Below, one piece after another: positions 18,395-28,436 of a DNA stretch of 64,000 nucleotides. The notes beneath the pieces were generated by a model. That model had not been told where the DNA came from, ran no database searches, and saw only the letters and a list, made by a program, of their open reading frames with translations. Numbering within the stretch: position 1 is the stretch's first letter; each line of letters begins with the position of its first letter. Source of the stretch: Vibrio rumoiensis 1S-45 (GTDB lineage: Bacteria; Pseudomonadota; Gammaproteobacteria; Enterobacterales; Vibrionaceae); the NCBI RefSeq assembly GCF_000286955.2, contig NZ_AJYK02000003.1, forward strand, positions 1 to 64,000, in the 5' to 3' direction. The position numbers and the translations under genes were made by a program.

Positions 18395-20581
18395 TTATCC
18401 TTTAGCCCAAGCTCTATATTGATGCAATAGCGGTTCGGTGTAGCCACTTGGCTGATTGCGACCCTGGAAGATAAGTTCTCTTGCCGCTTGAAACGCTAAG
18501 CTTTGTTCAATTTTTGGCAGCATTGGTTTGTATCCTGCTGACCCTTGGTTTTGTGTATCGACCACTTGCGCCATTTTGTGCATGCTGTCCATCACTTGCT
18601 CTGGGCGGCAGATGCCGTGTAATAACCAGTTCGCAATGTGTTGGCTTGAAATACGCAAGGTGGCGCGGTCTTCCATTAGTTCAATATTGTTGATGTCAGG
18701 CACTTTTGAACAACCGATGCCCATTTCTACCCAGCGAACTACGTAGCCTAAAATGCCTTGAATGTTATTATCCAGTTCGTTTTCAACTTGTTGTTCGGTC
18801 AGCTCGTTTTCACTTAATAGTTCAATGCTTAGCAAATCTTCAAGTTTGGCTGGTGCTCGGTTTACAACGCTTGCTTGTTGTTCAAATACACTCACTTGAT
18901 GGTAATGAATCGCATGTAAAGTCGCTGCCGTTGGTGACGGTACCCAAGCGGTATTCGCGCCCGACTGTGGGTGAGTCACTTTTGCATCCATCATGGCTTT
19001 CATTTCATCGGGCATCGCCCACATGCCTTTACCAATCTGTGCTTTGCCAGCAAAACCACACGCTAGACCCACTTCTACATTGTTGTTTTCGTAAGCGCTG
19101 ATCCATGCTTGATGTTTAATGTCGCCTTTTGGCTTGAATGCGCCTGCTTGCATGCTGGTGTGGATTTCATCACCAGTGCGGTCAAGGAAACCTGTGTTGA
19201 TGAATACCACGCGAGATTGTGCAGCGCGGATACATTCTTTTAGGTTTACCGTGGTGCGGCGCTCTTCATCCATAATGCCCATTTTGATGGTGTTCGGTGC
19301 AAGTTCTAGCATCTGCTCAACACGTTCAAAAATTTCATTACTAAACGCGACTTCTTCAGGGCCATGCATTTTCGGTTTAACAATATAAATGCTGCCAGTG
19401 CGGCTGTTGGTAACGCGACATGCTTGTGGGTTCTTGATTTCAATCGAAGCAATCAACGCGGTGATCACAGCATCAATCAAGCCTTCTGGCATGTTTTGAC
19501 CGTTCGGCGTTTGCACCAGATCGCTAGTCATTAAGTGACCAACATTACGCACCATTAATAATGAGCGGCCATGTAAGTTGTAGTCGTCACCATTTTTATG
19601 GGTGTAGCTACGGTCGCAATTTAAACGGCGGATCTGTGTTTGGTTGCCTTTATTAATCGTGGTTGTTAGGTTGCCGGTGATTAAACCAAACCAGTTACGG
19701 TACGCTTCAATTTTGTCTTCACTGTCAACCGCGGCAACCGAATCTTCAAAATCCATAATGGTAGAAAGTGCCGATTCAATTTGAATATCGTCTAAACCCG
19801 CAATGTCGGTTTTACCAATCTCACCTTTACGGTTAATGATAAGTTCGATGTGTAAGTTATTGTTTTTCAAAACGATAGATGTTGGATCTACATCTGGGTT
19901 ACTTGACGCTACAAACTGGCAAGGTTGCGCTAAACCCGATTGGCTACCATCTGGGAAGGTTGCCAATAAATGGTGGAAGTACACCGAGTAGCTTTGTACA
20001 TCGTGATGAGAACCTTCTTTTAATGGGAAGTTGTCATCTAAAAACGTTTTGGCAAAAGCAATCACATGCTTACCACGAGCTGGGTTGTATTTTTTGCACG
20101 CTTTCAAGCCATCGCATTGGGCTATGATGTCACTGCCGTAAGCAGCATCGTATAGGCTTCCCCAACGAGCATTGGCAGCATTTAAAGCAAAGCGAGCGTT
20201 TTTAATTGGCACTACCAACTGTGGACCTGCCATGGTTGAGATTTCTTCATCAACATTTTGTGTGCTGATTTGAAAATCGTCACCCTGTGGCGCTAGGTAA
20301 CCAATCTGCTGTAAAAATGCTTGGTATTCGTTGGCATTAAATTGAGGGTTCGCTTGATGCCAGCCGTCAATTTGTTGCTGCAATGAATCACGTTTTTCTA
20401 ATAACTCATGATTTTTGGGCGCTAGGTCATTCAGTAATTGACTGAAGTTATGCCAAAATTGCTCTTGATTAAGTCCAGTCAGAGGCAACACATCTTGGTT
20501 GACGAATTGAACTAGGCCAGCGTTGATCTGATGAGCGATCGATGGTGTGGTATTGCTATTGATTGTCTGAGCTAAGTTCAT
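18395..20581 (-). CDS. glcB: Malate synthase G
   Basis: Condenses glyoxylate with acetyl-CoA to malate. At 728 residues it has the size of the monomeric G isoform, not the roughly 530-residue A form. Family motifs seen are MDFEDSVAAVD, NTGFLDRTGDEIHT (acidic metal ligands), and GKGMWAMPD in the C-terminal half. With aceA it makes a complete glyoxylate shunt. The gene for a large XRE-type regulator starts divergently 233 bases away. Confidence 0.93.
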   Translation of the reverse strand: MNLAQTINSNTTPSIAHQINAGLVQFVNQDVLPLTGLNQEQFWHNFSQLLNDLAPKNHELLEKRDSLQQQIDGWHQANPQFNANEYQAFLQQIGYLAPQGDDFQISTQNVDEEISTMAGPQLVVPIKNARFALNAANARWGSLYDAAYGSDIIAQCDGLKACKKYNPARGKHVIAFAKTFLDDNFPLKEGSHHDVQSYSVYFHHLLATFPDGSQSGLAQPCQFVASSNPDVDPTSIVLKNNNLHIELIINRKGEIGKTDIAGLDDIQIESALSTIMDFEDSVAAVDSEDKIEAYRNWFGLITGNLTTTINKGNQTQIRRLNCDRSYTHKNGDDYNLHGRSLLMVRNVGHLMTSDLVQTPNGQNMPEGLIDAVITALIASIEIKNPQACRVTNSRTGSIYIVKPKMHGPEEVAFSNEIFERVEQMLELAPNTIKMGIMDEERRTTVNLKECIRAAQSRVVFINTGFLDRTGDEIHTSMQAGAFKPKGDIKHQAWISAYENNNVEVGLACGFAGKAQIGKGMWAMPDEMKAMMDAKVTHPQSGANTAWVPSPTAATLHAIHYHQVSVFEQQASVVNRAPAKLEDLLSIELLSENELTEQQVENELDNNIQGILGYVVRWVEMGIGCSKVPDINNIELMEDRATLRISSQHIANWLLHGICRPEQVMDSMHKMAQVVDTQNQGSAGYKPMLPKIEQSLAFQAARELIFQGRNQPSGYTEPLLHQYRAWAKG

Positions 20582-20774
20582 AATGTTTCCCTCGTGTTGC
20601 TGTGTAATAACTTTCTATAGTCATAATTTGGTGCGCAATTCACAAACTTCGAAGACGTTGTCGCTATTGTTAGTAAAGTAATTAGTGACGGTGGTCTTAA
20701 AACTGAACATCAAATTGTGTATTTTCATCCTGTGACTAAAAGAATAGCGATAAATTTACTAAAATTTCACAAAG

Positions 20775-20796
20775 AAAATTACACAGTGTAAATTTT
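20775..20796. promoter_or_regulatory. Palindromic operator candidate
   Basis: The sequence is built on TACAC-A-GTGTA, flanked by AAAAT and AATTTT. It ends 18 bases before the regulator's ATG. A related AT-rich half-site (ATTTACTAAAATTTCAC) lies just upstream. The position suits autoregulation and possibly control of the divergent glyoxylate genes. The binding factor is inferred. Confidence 0.45.
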
Positions 20797-20814
20797 ACAA
20801 AATTGAGGTCATGG

Positions 20815-22353
20815 ATGAAGACGACAAATTCGTTGAATAGGCAGTCGCATTTTTTAGGTACGAAAGTACGTAACTTGCGGAAACGTAACGGTTTAACATT
20901 GGAAGACTTGTCTTCTCGTTGCGTAAAAATCGATCCGGAAGATGCCCCGTCGGTGTCGTACCTTTCTATGATTGAACGCGGTAAAAGAGTACCAAGCGAA
21001 GGTATGTTGGATGTGATCGCACAAGTATTTCAAAAACCTTTGCACTGGTTTTTGGATGATGCGAATGAAGAAAAAGAGATCACACCGGAAAAAGGTTCTA
21101 GAGGCGGCATCAACGGCATGGTGCTTGAACCTAGCTTTTTATTTTCTAATGACATTCTTCAAATTGCTATCCCGGAAATGCTGTCACAAACCGGCACGAC
21201 AGGGCATCAATTTGCTCACTTGTTGATCCGTGCTCACCAAGAACATCATCAAAATCATTTCCCTGATCTTGAAAAAGCAGCGGAAAAAGTGGGTCAAAAA
21301 CGCATGCCGTTGTCGGTGGCTGATTTACTCGACATCTGCAAAGAGGTGGGTGTCAAAATAAAATGGTTTGATGAACCGTCGCAAGATGTGATTGATAGCC
21401 ACGGCATTCAATCTAAGCATATTGTGCGTTCGTACTCAGAAGAGAGCAGTGTTGTTCGGATTAACCGCGCTCTTAAAGACACGCCAGAAAAATTAAAATA
21501 CGATTTAGCGGTACACATCGGTCATAAAGTGTTGCACAACAGTGATGGTGAGAAGAATGTTATCGCTTCGGATAATCGTAATTTATCGACCTTAAAACCG
21601 GAATTTAATAAAACTCGCGATGTCAGTCATTTAGATTCCAAGCATATTTTACAAGCGTGGCGTGATTTTGAATGTTCGTTTTTTGCTGGCGCGTTATTGT
21701 GTCCGAAAGTACCGTTTCGTCAGTTACTTGACCGGCACGGCTATGAAATCAGCGTCAGTAAATTGATTGAAGTTTCTGAATCGGTGGTGATGCGCCGTAT
21801 GACCGCGGTGTCTTCTTATCCTCATTGGCATTATTTCGATGCATATAATCCTGGAAAATTAAAAGCGGTGTATCGCGGTAATGGAATTCCATTGCCGTGG
21901 GGCAATATGCGAATGGTGGAAGATCCGTGTCAGCATTGGTCGGTATTTCGCATGATTGGTATTCCTGGTAACACGCCAGTGGCGCAAATTTCCGTGCTGA
22001 ATCAAGATGGTGTTCCGCATATTTATTGTTGTGAATCGGTCAAAGTTAAAGACATGGCGGGCAATTATCATGTGTTGTGTTCTGGGGTGGACTTAAATCC
22101 AGCGTTAGAAGCGCAAGGTGAAGATGCGGTCGAAATTGCCACAGCATTACAAAAAGAATGTGTACGAAAAGGCGGGCAATGCGAGATCCCGTATAAGATC
22201 AAACAGCAATTATTAACGGTTGCTAGAATTTTGAATATCAACTGGATTGAACGTGGCATTGAAAACGAAGCGCGAGTGATCTGCGCTCGAGGGGGAATGT
22301 GCCCAAGGCAACCAAGATGCTATAAAGAAAAGTCTCTCGTCTCGAATGCTTAA
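20815..22353 (+). CDS. XRE-family regulator, DUF3612 / short-chain fatty acid regulator-like
   Basis: 512 residues. The N-terminal helix-turn-helix (TKVRNLRKRNGLTLEDLS, about residues 16-33) is followed by a long central domain. There the ImmA/IrrE-type metallopeptidase motif looks degenerate (HIGHKVLH, no HExxH). The C-terminal region is Cys-rich (CCES, CVRKGGQC, CARGGMCPRQPRC). This layout resembles the ScfR/RamB group that controls acetate and propionate metabolism. The ATG at 20815 is chosen over in-frame TTG at 20803 because GAGG lies 6 bases upstream. Divergence from malate synthase suggests it regulates the glyoxylate shunt; that is inference. Confidence 0.75.
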   Translation: MKTTNSLNRQSHFLGTKVRNLRKRNGLTLEDLSSRCVKIDPEDAPSVSYLSMIERGKRVPSEGMLDVIAQVFQKPLHWFLDDANEEKEITPEKGSRGGINGMVLEPSFLFSNDILQIAIPEMLSQTGTTGHQFAHLLIRAHQEHHQNHFPDLEKAAEKVGQKRMPLSVADLLDICKEVGVKIKWFDEPSQDVIDSHGIQSKHIVRSYSEESSVVRINRALKDTPEKLKYDLAVHIGHKVLHNSDGEKNVIASDNRNLSTLKPEFNKTRDVSHLDSKHILQAWRDFECSFFAGALLCPKVPFRQLLDRHGYEISVSKLIEVSESVVMRRMTAVSSYPHWHYFDAYNPGKLKAVYRGNGIPLPWGNMRMVEDPCQHWSVFRMIGIPGNTPVAQISVLNQDGVPHIYCCESVKVKDMAGNYHVLCSGVDLNPALEAQGEDAVEIATALQKECVRKGGQCEIPYKIKQQLLTVARILNINWIERGIENEARVICARGGMCPRQPRCYKEKSLVSNA

Positions 22354-22385
22354 TGTCTAATGTCTAATGTTTACTGTCTAATGTC
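22351..22385. repeat. Five tandem 7-bp units at the gene end
   Basis: Units TAATGTC, TAATGTC, TAATGTT, TACTGTC and TAATGTC follow head to tail. The first unit contains the regulator's stop codon. A slippage-generated microrepeat of unknown role. Confidence 0.85.
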
Positions 22386-22425
22386 GAGTTTTTAGGAAGA
22401 GGCTTACCGCAGTGTTATCAGCATA

Positions 22426-22461
22426 AAAAACCAGAAACGCGCAGTGGCGTTTCTGGTTTTT
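22426..22461. terminator. Bidirectional terminator
   Basis: A 15-bp perfect stem (AAAAACCAGAAACGC with its complement, 22426-22440 and 22447-22461) has a 6-base loop and A/T ends on both sides. It serves the converging regulator and phosphatase genes. Confidence 0.9.
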
Positions 22462-22508
22462 ATGTATTTAAAGCGATGAAAACATTCTAGGGAGCTAAAG
22501 CTCGATGT

Positions 22509-24398
22509 TTATGCGCCGATCACGCCACCATCTTCACGGGTAATTTTGATCACTGTGGATCGTGGAATGCCATCAATTGCCGAGAAGTCACCGGTTGGAT
22601 GTTGAATGCCAACAAACAAGGTGCGGTTGTCTGGGCTAAAGGTGAGGCCAGTAATTTCACAACCAGTCGGTCCGCTTAAAAAGCGTTTGATCTCACCAGT
22701 ATTTGGATCGCCACACAACATTTGGTTGTTACCCATGCCGGCGAAATCACCGGAGTTTGAGTAATTACCATCGGTTTGGATCCACAAGCGACCCGCGTTA
22801 TCAAAACCAATACCATCTGGGCTGTTGAACATATTGTCCGCAGTAATGTTGGTGCTGCCAGAGCGAGGATCATCGTTAGAATAGAGCTCTGGGTTGCCGG
22901 CCATCACATAGATATCCCAGAAAAATTTACTGGAAGCATGGTTACCATTTTTAGGTTCCCAGCGGATGATATGACCATAAATGTTATTTTCTCGTGGGTT
23001 AGCAGCGTTGATTTCTTGACCTTCACGTACGCCACGATATTTATTATTGGTCAGGGTGCAAAATACTTGGTCTGATTTTGGATTGATCGCAACCCACTCA
23101 GGGCGATCCATTGTTGTTGCGCCAACTTGAGTGGCGGCTTGACGAGCAAAGATCAATACGTCTGCTTGGTTGTTAAACCCGTTTTCTGGGGTTAAACCAT
23201 TTTGACCAAAAGTCAGTTCAATCCATTCACCATCACCATGCATCTCACCGTCTTTCGCATCGAACTTGGCAACGTATAAAGTACCTTCATCCAATAAATC
23301 GCGGTTTTTCTCTGGTTTGTGTTCGTTGTATTTGCCTTTAGATACAAATTTATACAAGTGCTCGCCACGTTCATCATCACCTAAATACACCACTACACGA
23401 CCATTTTTGTTAATGGTTAATGCGGCATTTTCATGTTTGAATCGCCCTAGTGCGGTGCGTTTTTTCGGTTTAGATTGCGGATTCATTGGGTCAATTTCGA
23501 CCACCCAACCATGGCGATGATTTTCATTGGGTTCTTTTTCAATATCAAAGCGATCATCAAACTGGTGCCAGTTAAACCAACCATCGCCTGAGTTAATGCC
23601 ATAACGTGCATCTTCATCTGGTACGTCAATCTTGTTTTGGCTGCCAAAGAAACCGTTGAAATTCTCTTCACAGGTTAAGTAAGTGCCCCAAGGGGTTGAG
23701 CCATTGGCGCAGTTGTTGAATGTACCTAATACTTGAGTGCCACTTGGATCCGCATGGGTTTTAAGTTTATCGTCACCGGCGGCTGGGCCAGTCAATTCCA
23801 TTTCAGTGTAAGCGGTAATTCGGCGGTTTAAACGCCCATTGACATTGACTTGCCAATCTCCGCGATGTGCGCGTTGCAATTCAACAATTGAGACGCCAAC
23901 AGCCGCTTGAGAGCGACGCACTTTCTCGGCGGTTAAGGTGTTACCGCTATCTTCAAATAAAGTGCTGTAGCTGGTGCTTTCATTGTTGACTGCCAATACC
24001 GCGCGATTGCGGTCGAGTAATAAGAACGTCATGCCATCATTGTTATCACCAAATTGGTTTTCTTGATCAGCGGAAGAATTGGTTTGAGAAAAGGCAGCCG
24101 CACTTGGGTGAATCGCATCGCCCCAAGCAATGAATGATTGGGCTTGATAACCTCTTGGCACAATCACTGTGTCTGCTGTGGAGGCAGCAATCGGATCAAA
24201 GCCTAACAAAGATTGCGTTTTTGGTGGACGAGCCATGGCATTGGCTAATGGTGAGGCAGTAAAAAAAGCTATGGTGCTGGTGGCGGCACTGGCTTGTAAA
24301 AATCGGCGGCGGCTTAAGCCTTTTTCGACGATTTGTGAAAAATCGGAAGACTCAGCGTTTAAATTGTTTGAATGATCATCTTGCTCAACATGACTCAT
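22509..24398 (-). CDS. PhoX-like alkaline phosphatase (DUF839), Tat-exported
   Basis: 629 residues. The twin-arginine signal SRRRFLQ lies at residues 29-35 with a hydrophobic stretch after it (cleavage near PLANA|M), so the protein is exported folded. The body has PhoX-family features: TYLTCEENFNGFFG, WVVEIDPMNP, and GIGFDNAGRLWIQTDG in the beta-propeller. PhoX enzymes are calcium/iron phosphomonoesterases that release phosphate outside the cytoplasm. I see no convincing Pho box upstream. A phosphodiesterase activity is an alternative for some members. Confidence 0.85.
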   Translation of the reverse strand: MSHVEQDDHSNNLNAESSDFSQIVEKGLSRRRFLQASAATSTIAFFTASPLANAMARPPKTQSLLGFDPIAASTADTVIVPRGYQAQSFIAWGDAIHPSAAAFSQTNSSADQENQFGDNNDGMTFLLLDRNRAVLAVNNESTSYSTLFEDSGNTLTAEKVRRSQAAVGVSIVELQRAHRGDWQVNVNGRLNRRITAYTEMELTGPAAGDDKLKTHADPSGTQVLGTFNNCANGSTPWGTYLTCEENFNGFFGSQNKIDVPDEDARYGINSGDGWFNWHQFDDRFDIEKEPNENHRHGWVVEIDPMNPQSKPKKRTALGRFKHENAALTINKNGRVVVYLGDDERGEHLYKFVSKGKYNEHKPEKNRDLLDEGTLYVAKFDAKDGEMHGDGEWIELTFGQNGLTPENGFNNQADVLIFARQAATQVGATTMDRPEWVAINPKSDQVFCTLTNNKYRGVREGQEINAANPRENNIYGHIIRWEPKNGNHASSKFFWDIYVMAGNPELYSNDDPRSGSTNITADNMFNSPDGIGFDNAGRLWIQTDGNYSNSGDFAGMGNNQMLCGDPNTGEIKRFLSGPTGCEITGLTFSPDNRTLFVGIQHPTGDFSAIDGIPRSTVIKITREDGGVIGA

Positions 24399-24538
24399 GA
24401 TTGCTTTCCTTAGTCTGTTTGGTTTTAATGTTCCAAAAGGCTAAGGGAGTTGTGTGAACAAAGTGTGATCGTTTGTTGAAGTAAATGCGTCATTCACTAT
24501 GGCTGTAATGACTGCTTTAAATTAACCGTGTTTAACGC

Positions 24539-25003
24539 TTACGGGTTCACATTTCGGTTAATCGGGTTTTGCAGTGAAATTAGAGTTTCGGTGGATTGTA
24601 CTTCATCGATGGCTTGCAGTTTATCAATCAGAACATATTGTAATTCTTCGATATTTTTACACATCAGTTTGACGAAAATATTATAAGCCCCGGTAGTGTA
24701 ATAGGCTTCAACCACTTCATCTAATGCGTTGAGTTTTTCGATTGCAGAGTGATAATCGCGCGCAGCATTTAGGTTAATACCAATAAAACAGCATACATCG
24801 TAGCCCAGTTTTTTTTCGTTAATCACAACTTCGGTACGTTCAATGATGTTGGCTGATCGCATTTTCTCAATACGTACATGAATCGTGGCAGGGCTGACAT
24901 CAAATTGTTTGGCCATTTCGGCATACGGTGTACGTGCGTCGGCCATGAGCGTTTTGAGAATGGCTTTGTCTAAGTCGTCTAATCGGTTGGTTGAGGGCTG
25001 CAT
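24539..25003 (-). CDS. asnC: Lrp/AsnC-family regulator AsnC
   Basis: 154 residues. The N-terminal helix-turn-helix (LDKAILKTLMADARTPYAEM, then FDVSPATIHVRIEKM) precedes a RAM effector-binding domain (DVCCFIGINL...YYTTGAYNIF). The sequence fits AsnC itself, the asparagine-responsive activator of asnA, although asnA is not adjacent here. The frame stays open 50 codons upstream. The start at 25003 is chosen because AGGA precedes it and it matches the family N-terminus. Confidence 0.85.
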   Translation of the reverse strand: MQPSTNRLDDLDKAILKTLMADARTPYAEMAKQFDVSPATIHVRIEKMRSANIIERTEVVINEKKLGYDVCCFIGINLNAARDYHSAIEKLNALDEVVEAYYTTGAYNIFVKLMCKNIEELQYVLIDKLQAIDEVQSTETLISLQNPINRNVNP

Positions 25004-25220
25004 GGCTGTTTTCCTGTTATTTGAAGTCTGCCAATAAAGATAACGTTTATTGTCGATATAATGACATGAAAAAAGAGAAAATATGCAAAATAGTTGGTAA
25101 CCCTGACAACATGAGTCATTATTATCTATCGGTGTGATTTTTAATGTCATCACAATAGCTTAAACTTTAAGAGGGATAATCATGTCCTTGTTTTCATTAC
25201 CCATAAAATAGTTATCTTAA

Positions 25221-28200
25221 ATGCATTTTATTCTTCGCTGTTTTATCTTCATGCTATTTTCTTTTGGCTCTTTAGTGAGCTGGGCTGATGACGCACCTCA
25301 ACAAAGTAACGTGTTAATTCTGCACTCCTATCACCAAGGGTTTGCTTGGACCGATGAACTGCAAGATGGCCTTGATCAAACGTTACCTAAAAATATCGCT
25401 CTTAATGTTCATTACCTAGACAGTAAACATTTTCAATCTTTAGAGTATAAAGATCGCCTATATCACCTTTATAAAACAGTGTTCAAAAACCGAACTTATG
25501 ATGCGATTGTTGTGAGCGACAATCGAGCTCTCGAACTCCTGAACCGTTTACGCCCTGAAATTGATCGTACGCCTATCTTTTATACTGGCATTGATAGCTT
25601 CCAAGAAAATGAATATCAACATTTGAACATGACTGGGGTGTATAGCCCGATTACCGCAGAAAAAGCCATTGAGTTGATTAAGCAAACACAGCCAAGTGTG
25701 AAGTATATTTATGTGGTAACGGATTATTCCAATACCGGAGTGCAAGCGCGAGAAAGTACCCATAAACTTATCTTGAAACGATATAACGATGGAGTGAGCG
25801 CTGGACAGCCGAAAATTGTGAGCTTAATCCCTGATGATGAGCGCAGTGAATTACACGATCTTGCTAACCTTCCCCCGAATAGTGCGATTTTTTATTGGAC
25901 GTATTTCAGAAATAAAGCCGGTCAAGTTAATGACATCGTGTCGATGAAATCATTATTAAAAGTAGCGAATGCACCAGTTTATATTGATTTTGACTTAAAT
26001 ACCGACGCTGAAAATGAGTTAAAGTATACCCAAGGGCGCGAGCTAGGTGAGCTAGTTGCTCAATATTTACAAAAGCCCGAGCAAGAACTACCCACGCCAA
26101 TTGAATTACCGAGCATATTAAAAATTGATCACGGGATGGTTCAAAAGTGGAATTTGAAACCAGCGCCTGGTGTGTTTGTTTTTAATGAACCCAAGCCTTT
26201 GTGGGTCGGGCATAAAAATGAAATTGTCATGTTCTTTATTTACAGCGGAGTGTTTGGCGTCATCATTCTTTTTATGCTAAAGCACTTAAAGCGAGTGAGG
26301 TTGAGTGAAAAGCAATCACGCCAGAGCCAGTATTTGCTTGAAACCATTTATGATGTTAGCCATCAAAATATGGGTATTTTGGATTCCGAAGGGCGACTTT
26401 TATCGAGTAATCAACGGCTGCAAGAGTTGGTTTATGACCCCTCATTTAATCGAGAAGACCCTATTTGGGATTATTCTGGATGGGCAGAATCTGGCAGAAA
26501 AAAAATGGAACAAGGTTTTATCGAAGTTCGTCAGAAAGGGATAGTACGCTTTGAAGGTGAAGTGAATCACAGCAATATTGGACCTGCGGTGTTTGATATT
26601 ACGTTAAAACAATTACCTGACTTTATTGGGGATGGTGAGCAATATTTGCTGGAAGCCAAAGATATTACCGCGAGAAAATCCACCGAAAGTCGTTTAATTG
26701 AGAGTGAATCGAATTTTAGAAATTATTACGATTTACAACCTATGATGATGGTGACTTTGGATAAGCATAACAGTATTCAATCAGTCAATAAGTTCACCAG
26801 TGAATTACTTGGTTATGAAGCCATAGAAATGTTAGGCCATAAGCTCAAAGAGTTTTATGCGGATAATAATGAGCTGAGTGCTCGTCAAGTACTGCTGAAA
26901 CCACAGAAAGGGCATGCATTAGTATGGCGACGAGATGTTCGATACATCACTTCAGATAAACGCATTGTATGGATTAGAGAAAACATTCGTCAGATATTAG
27001 ATTCGAAAGAACTTTTTATTGTTGGCGAAGATATATCGGAGTCGCATTTATTAGCCGCTAAGTTAGATTATCAAGCGCATCATGACACGTTAACGGGATT
27101 GTATAATCGTAATCACTTTGAGCAAGAACTGATTGTTGCGCTGCAAGAAGTGAAAGGTAATCTGCGCTCTCATGTGATGTACTATCTTGACCTTGATCAG
27201 TTTAAGCTGATCAATGATACCGTTGGCCATGAAGCTGGCGATGCTGCGATAGTTTATAGTGGTGATATCCTGTCTAAGCTTATGCCTCCCAATAGTGTGT
27301 TAGCACGAATAGGTGGCGATGAATTTGCAATCTTATTGCGAGATTGTGATGACGCTGAAATCGACACATTCGCTCAAATGATCTTAAAAACCTTAAATAA
27401 TGGTCAATTTACTTGGCGAGGTATTCACCTTAACATCAATTGTTCCATTGGTATTCGAGTGATTGATTACACCGCTAAATCACCTCAAATGGTTCATGCA
27501 CAAGCCGATACGGCATGTAACTTAGCCAAAGAAGAAGGACGAAATCGCTCGCACTTATATCGTATTGATGATGAGCATGTCCGCCACCGTGAAATGGAAA
27601 TGGAATGCGTTAATCAAGTGTATGACGCACTTGCTCATGATCGTATTGATTTATACGCTCAACAAATTTTAGATATTAGTGACAACCCAAATGGCAAGAT
27701 GCACTTTGAAATTTTGGTGAGGTTGCGTGACCAAGACAATAAGCTCATGTCCCCAGGCATTTTCATGCCGGCAATTGAGCGTTATAACTTATCGTATTTA
27801 ATTGACCGAGTCGTGTTCAAAAAAACGTTGGAATGGTTTGAGCAACATACTGAAAATATTGATAAATTAGGTCGTTGTTCTATTAATCTATCTGGCCAGT
27901 CAATGGGCGATCGAGATTTTATTGAATTTCTGATTGATCTATTACTCAACACGACAGTGCCGCGGGATAAAATTTGCATTGAAATCACCGAAACTGCCGC
28001 CGTGGGCAATATGCGTGAAGCAACGCATTTCTTCACTCGCTTGAAAGAGCTAGGTTGTATGATTGCTTTAGATGATTTTGGCTCGGGATTATCTTCTTTT
28101 GGATACTTAAAAACGCTGCCGCTGGATATAGTGAAGATTGACGGTTGTTTCATTCGAGATATTCACACCGATGAAATGGATTATATTCTGGTTAAATCCA

Positions 28201-28379
28201 TTAATGATCTAGCCAAACAGATGGGCAAGCAAACCGTGGCAGAGTTTGTGGAAAATGAAGAAATTCTGTCTTGTTTGAAAGAGCTTGGTATCGATTATGC
28301 CCAAGGGTATTTAATTTGCGCCCCAACGCCATTAGCGGAATTAGTTGAGCGTCTCACTCATTCATCCGAGATTAAGTAG
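25221..28379 (+). CDS. Membrane sensor with periplasmic binding domain, PAS, GGDEF and EAL domains
   Basis: 1052 residues. Signal peptide about 1-22; periplasmic ABC-substrate-binding-like domain about 30-320; one membrane helix about 334-352; then PAS region(s) up to about 610. The GGDEF domain has an intact RIGGDEF near 697. The EAL domain has EIL in place of EAL near residue 828, but NLSGQS, EITETA, DDFGSG (about 950), KIDGCF, AEFVEN and QGYL are conserved. Diguanylate cyclase activity is plausible and phosphodiesterase activity likely. There is no RxxD inhibitory site at the normal position before GGDEF. The ligand is unknown. The start has a weak ribosome-binding site. Confidence 0.88.
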   Translation: MHFILRCFIFMLFSFGSLVSWADDAPQQSNVLILHSYHQGFAWTDELQDGLDQTLPKNIALNVHYLDSKHFQSLEYKDRLYHLYKTVFKNRTYDAIVVSDNRALELLNRLRPEIDRTPIFYTGIDSFQENEYQHLNMTGVYSPITAEKAIELIKQTQPSVKYIYVVTDYSNTGVQARESTHKLILKRYNDGVSAGQPKIVSLIPDDERSELHDLANLPPNSAIFYWTYFRNKAGQVNDIVSMKSLLKVANAPVYIDFDLNTDAENELKYTQGRELGELVAQYLQKPEQELPTPIELPSILKIDHGMVQKWNLKPAPGVFVFNEPKPLWVGHKNEIVMFFIYSGVFGVIILFMLKHLKRVRLSEKQSRQSQYLLETIYDVSHQNMGILDSEGRLLSSNQRLQELVYDPSFNREDPIWDYSGWAESGRKKMEQGFIEVRQKGIVRFEGEVNHSNIGPAVFDITLKQLPDFIGDGEQYLLEAKDITARKSTESRLIESESNFRNYYDLQPMMMVTLDKHNSIQSVNKFTSELLGYEAIEMLGHKLKEFYADNNELSARQVLLKPQKGHALVWRRDVRYITSDKRIVWIRENIRQILDSKELFIVGEDISESHLLAAKLDYQAHHDTLTGLYNRNHFEQELIVALQEVKGNLRSHVMYYLDLDQFKLINDTVGHEAGDAAIVYSGDILSKLMPPNSVLARIGGDEFAILLRDCDDAEIDTFAQMILKTLNNGQFTWRGIHLNINCSIGIRVIDYTAKSPQMVHAQADTACNLAKEEGRNRSHLYRIDDEHVRHREMEMECVNQVYDALAHDRIDLYAQQILDISDNPNGKMHFEILVRLRDQDNKLMSPGIFMPAIERYNLSYLIDRVVFKKTLEWFEQHTENIDKLGRCSINLSGQSMGDRDFIEFLIDLLLNTTVPRDKICIEITETAAVGNMREATHFFTRLKELGCMIALDDFGSGLSSFGYLKTLPLDIVKIDGCFIRDIHTDEMDYILVKSINDLAKQMGKQTVAEFVENEEILSCLKELGIDYAQGYLICAPTPLAELVERLTHSSEIK

Positions 28380-28436
28380 CCCCTCTCTATATTTATTATT
28401 TTAACTTTTAGACCTATTTTTTCTCAGGAGTAACCT

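Noticed and set aside
22509..24538. Pho box for the PhoX-like gene
   Set aside because: No CTGTCAT-type direct repeat found upstream; phosphate control is not claimed from sequence.
27782..28153. 123-codon antisense frame in the GGDEF/EAL gene
   Set aside because: Shadow of a strongly conserved coding region with no start context.
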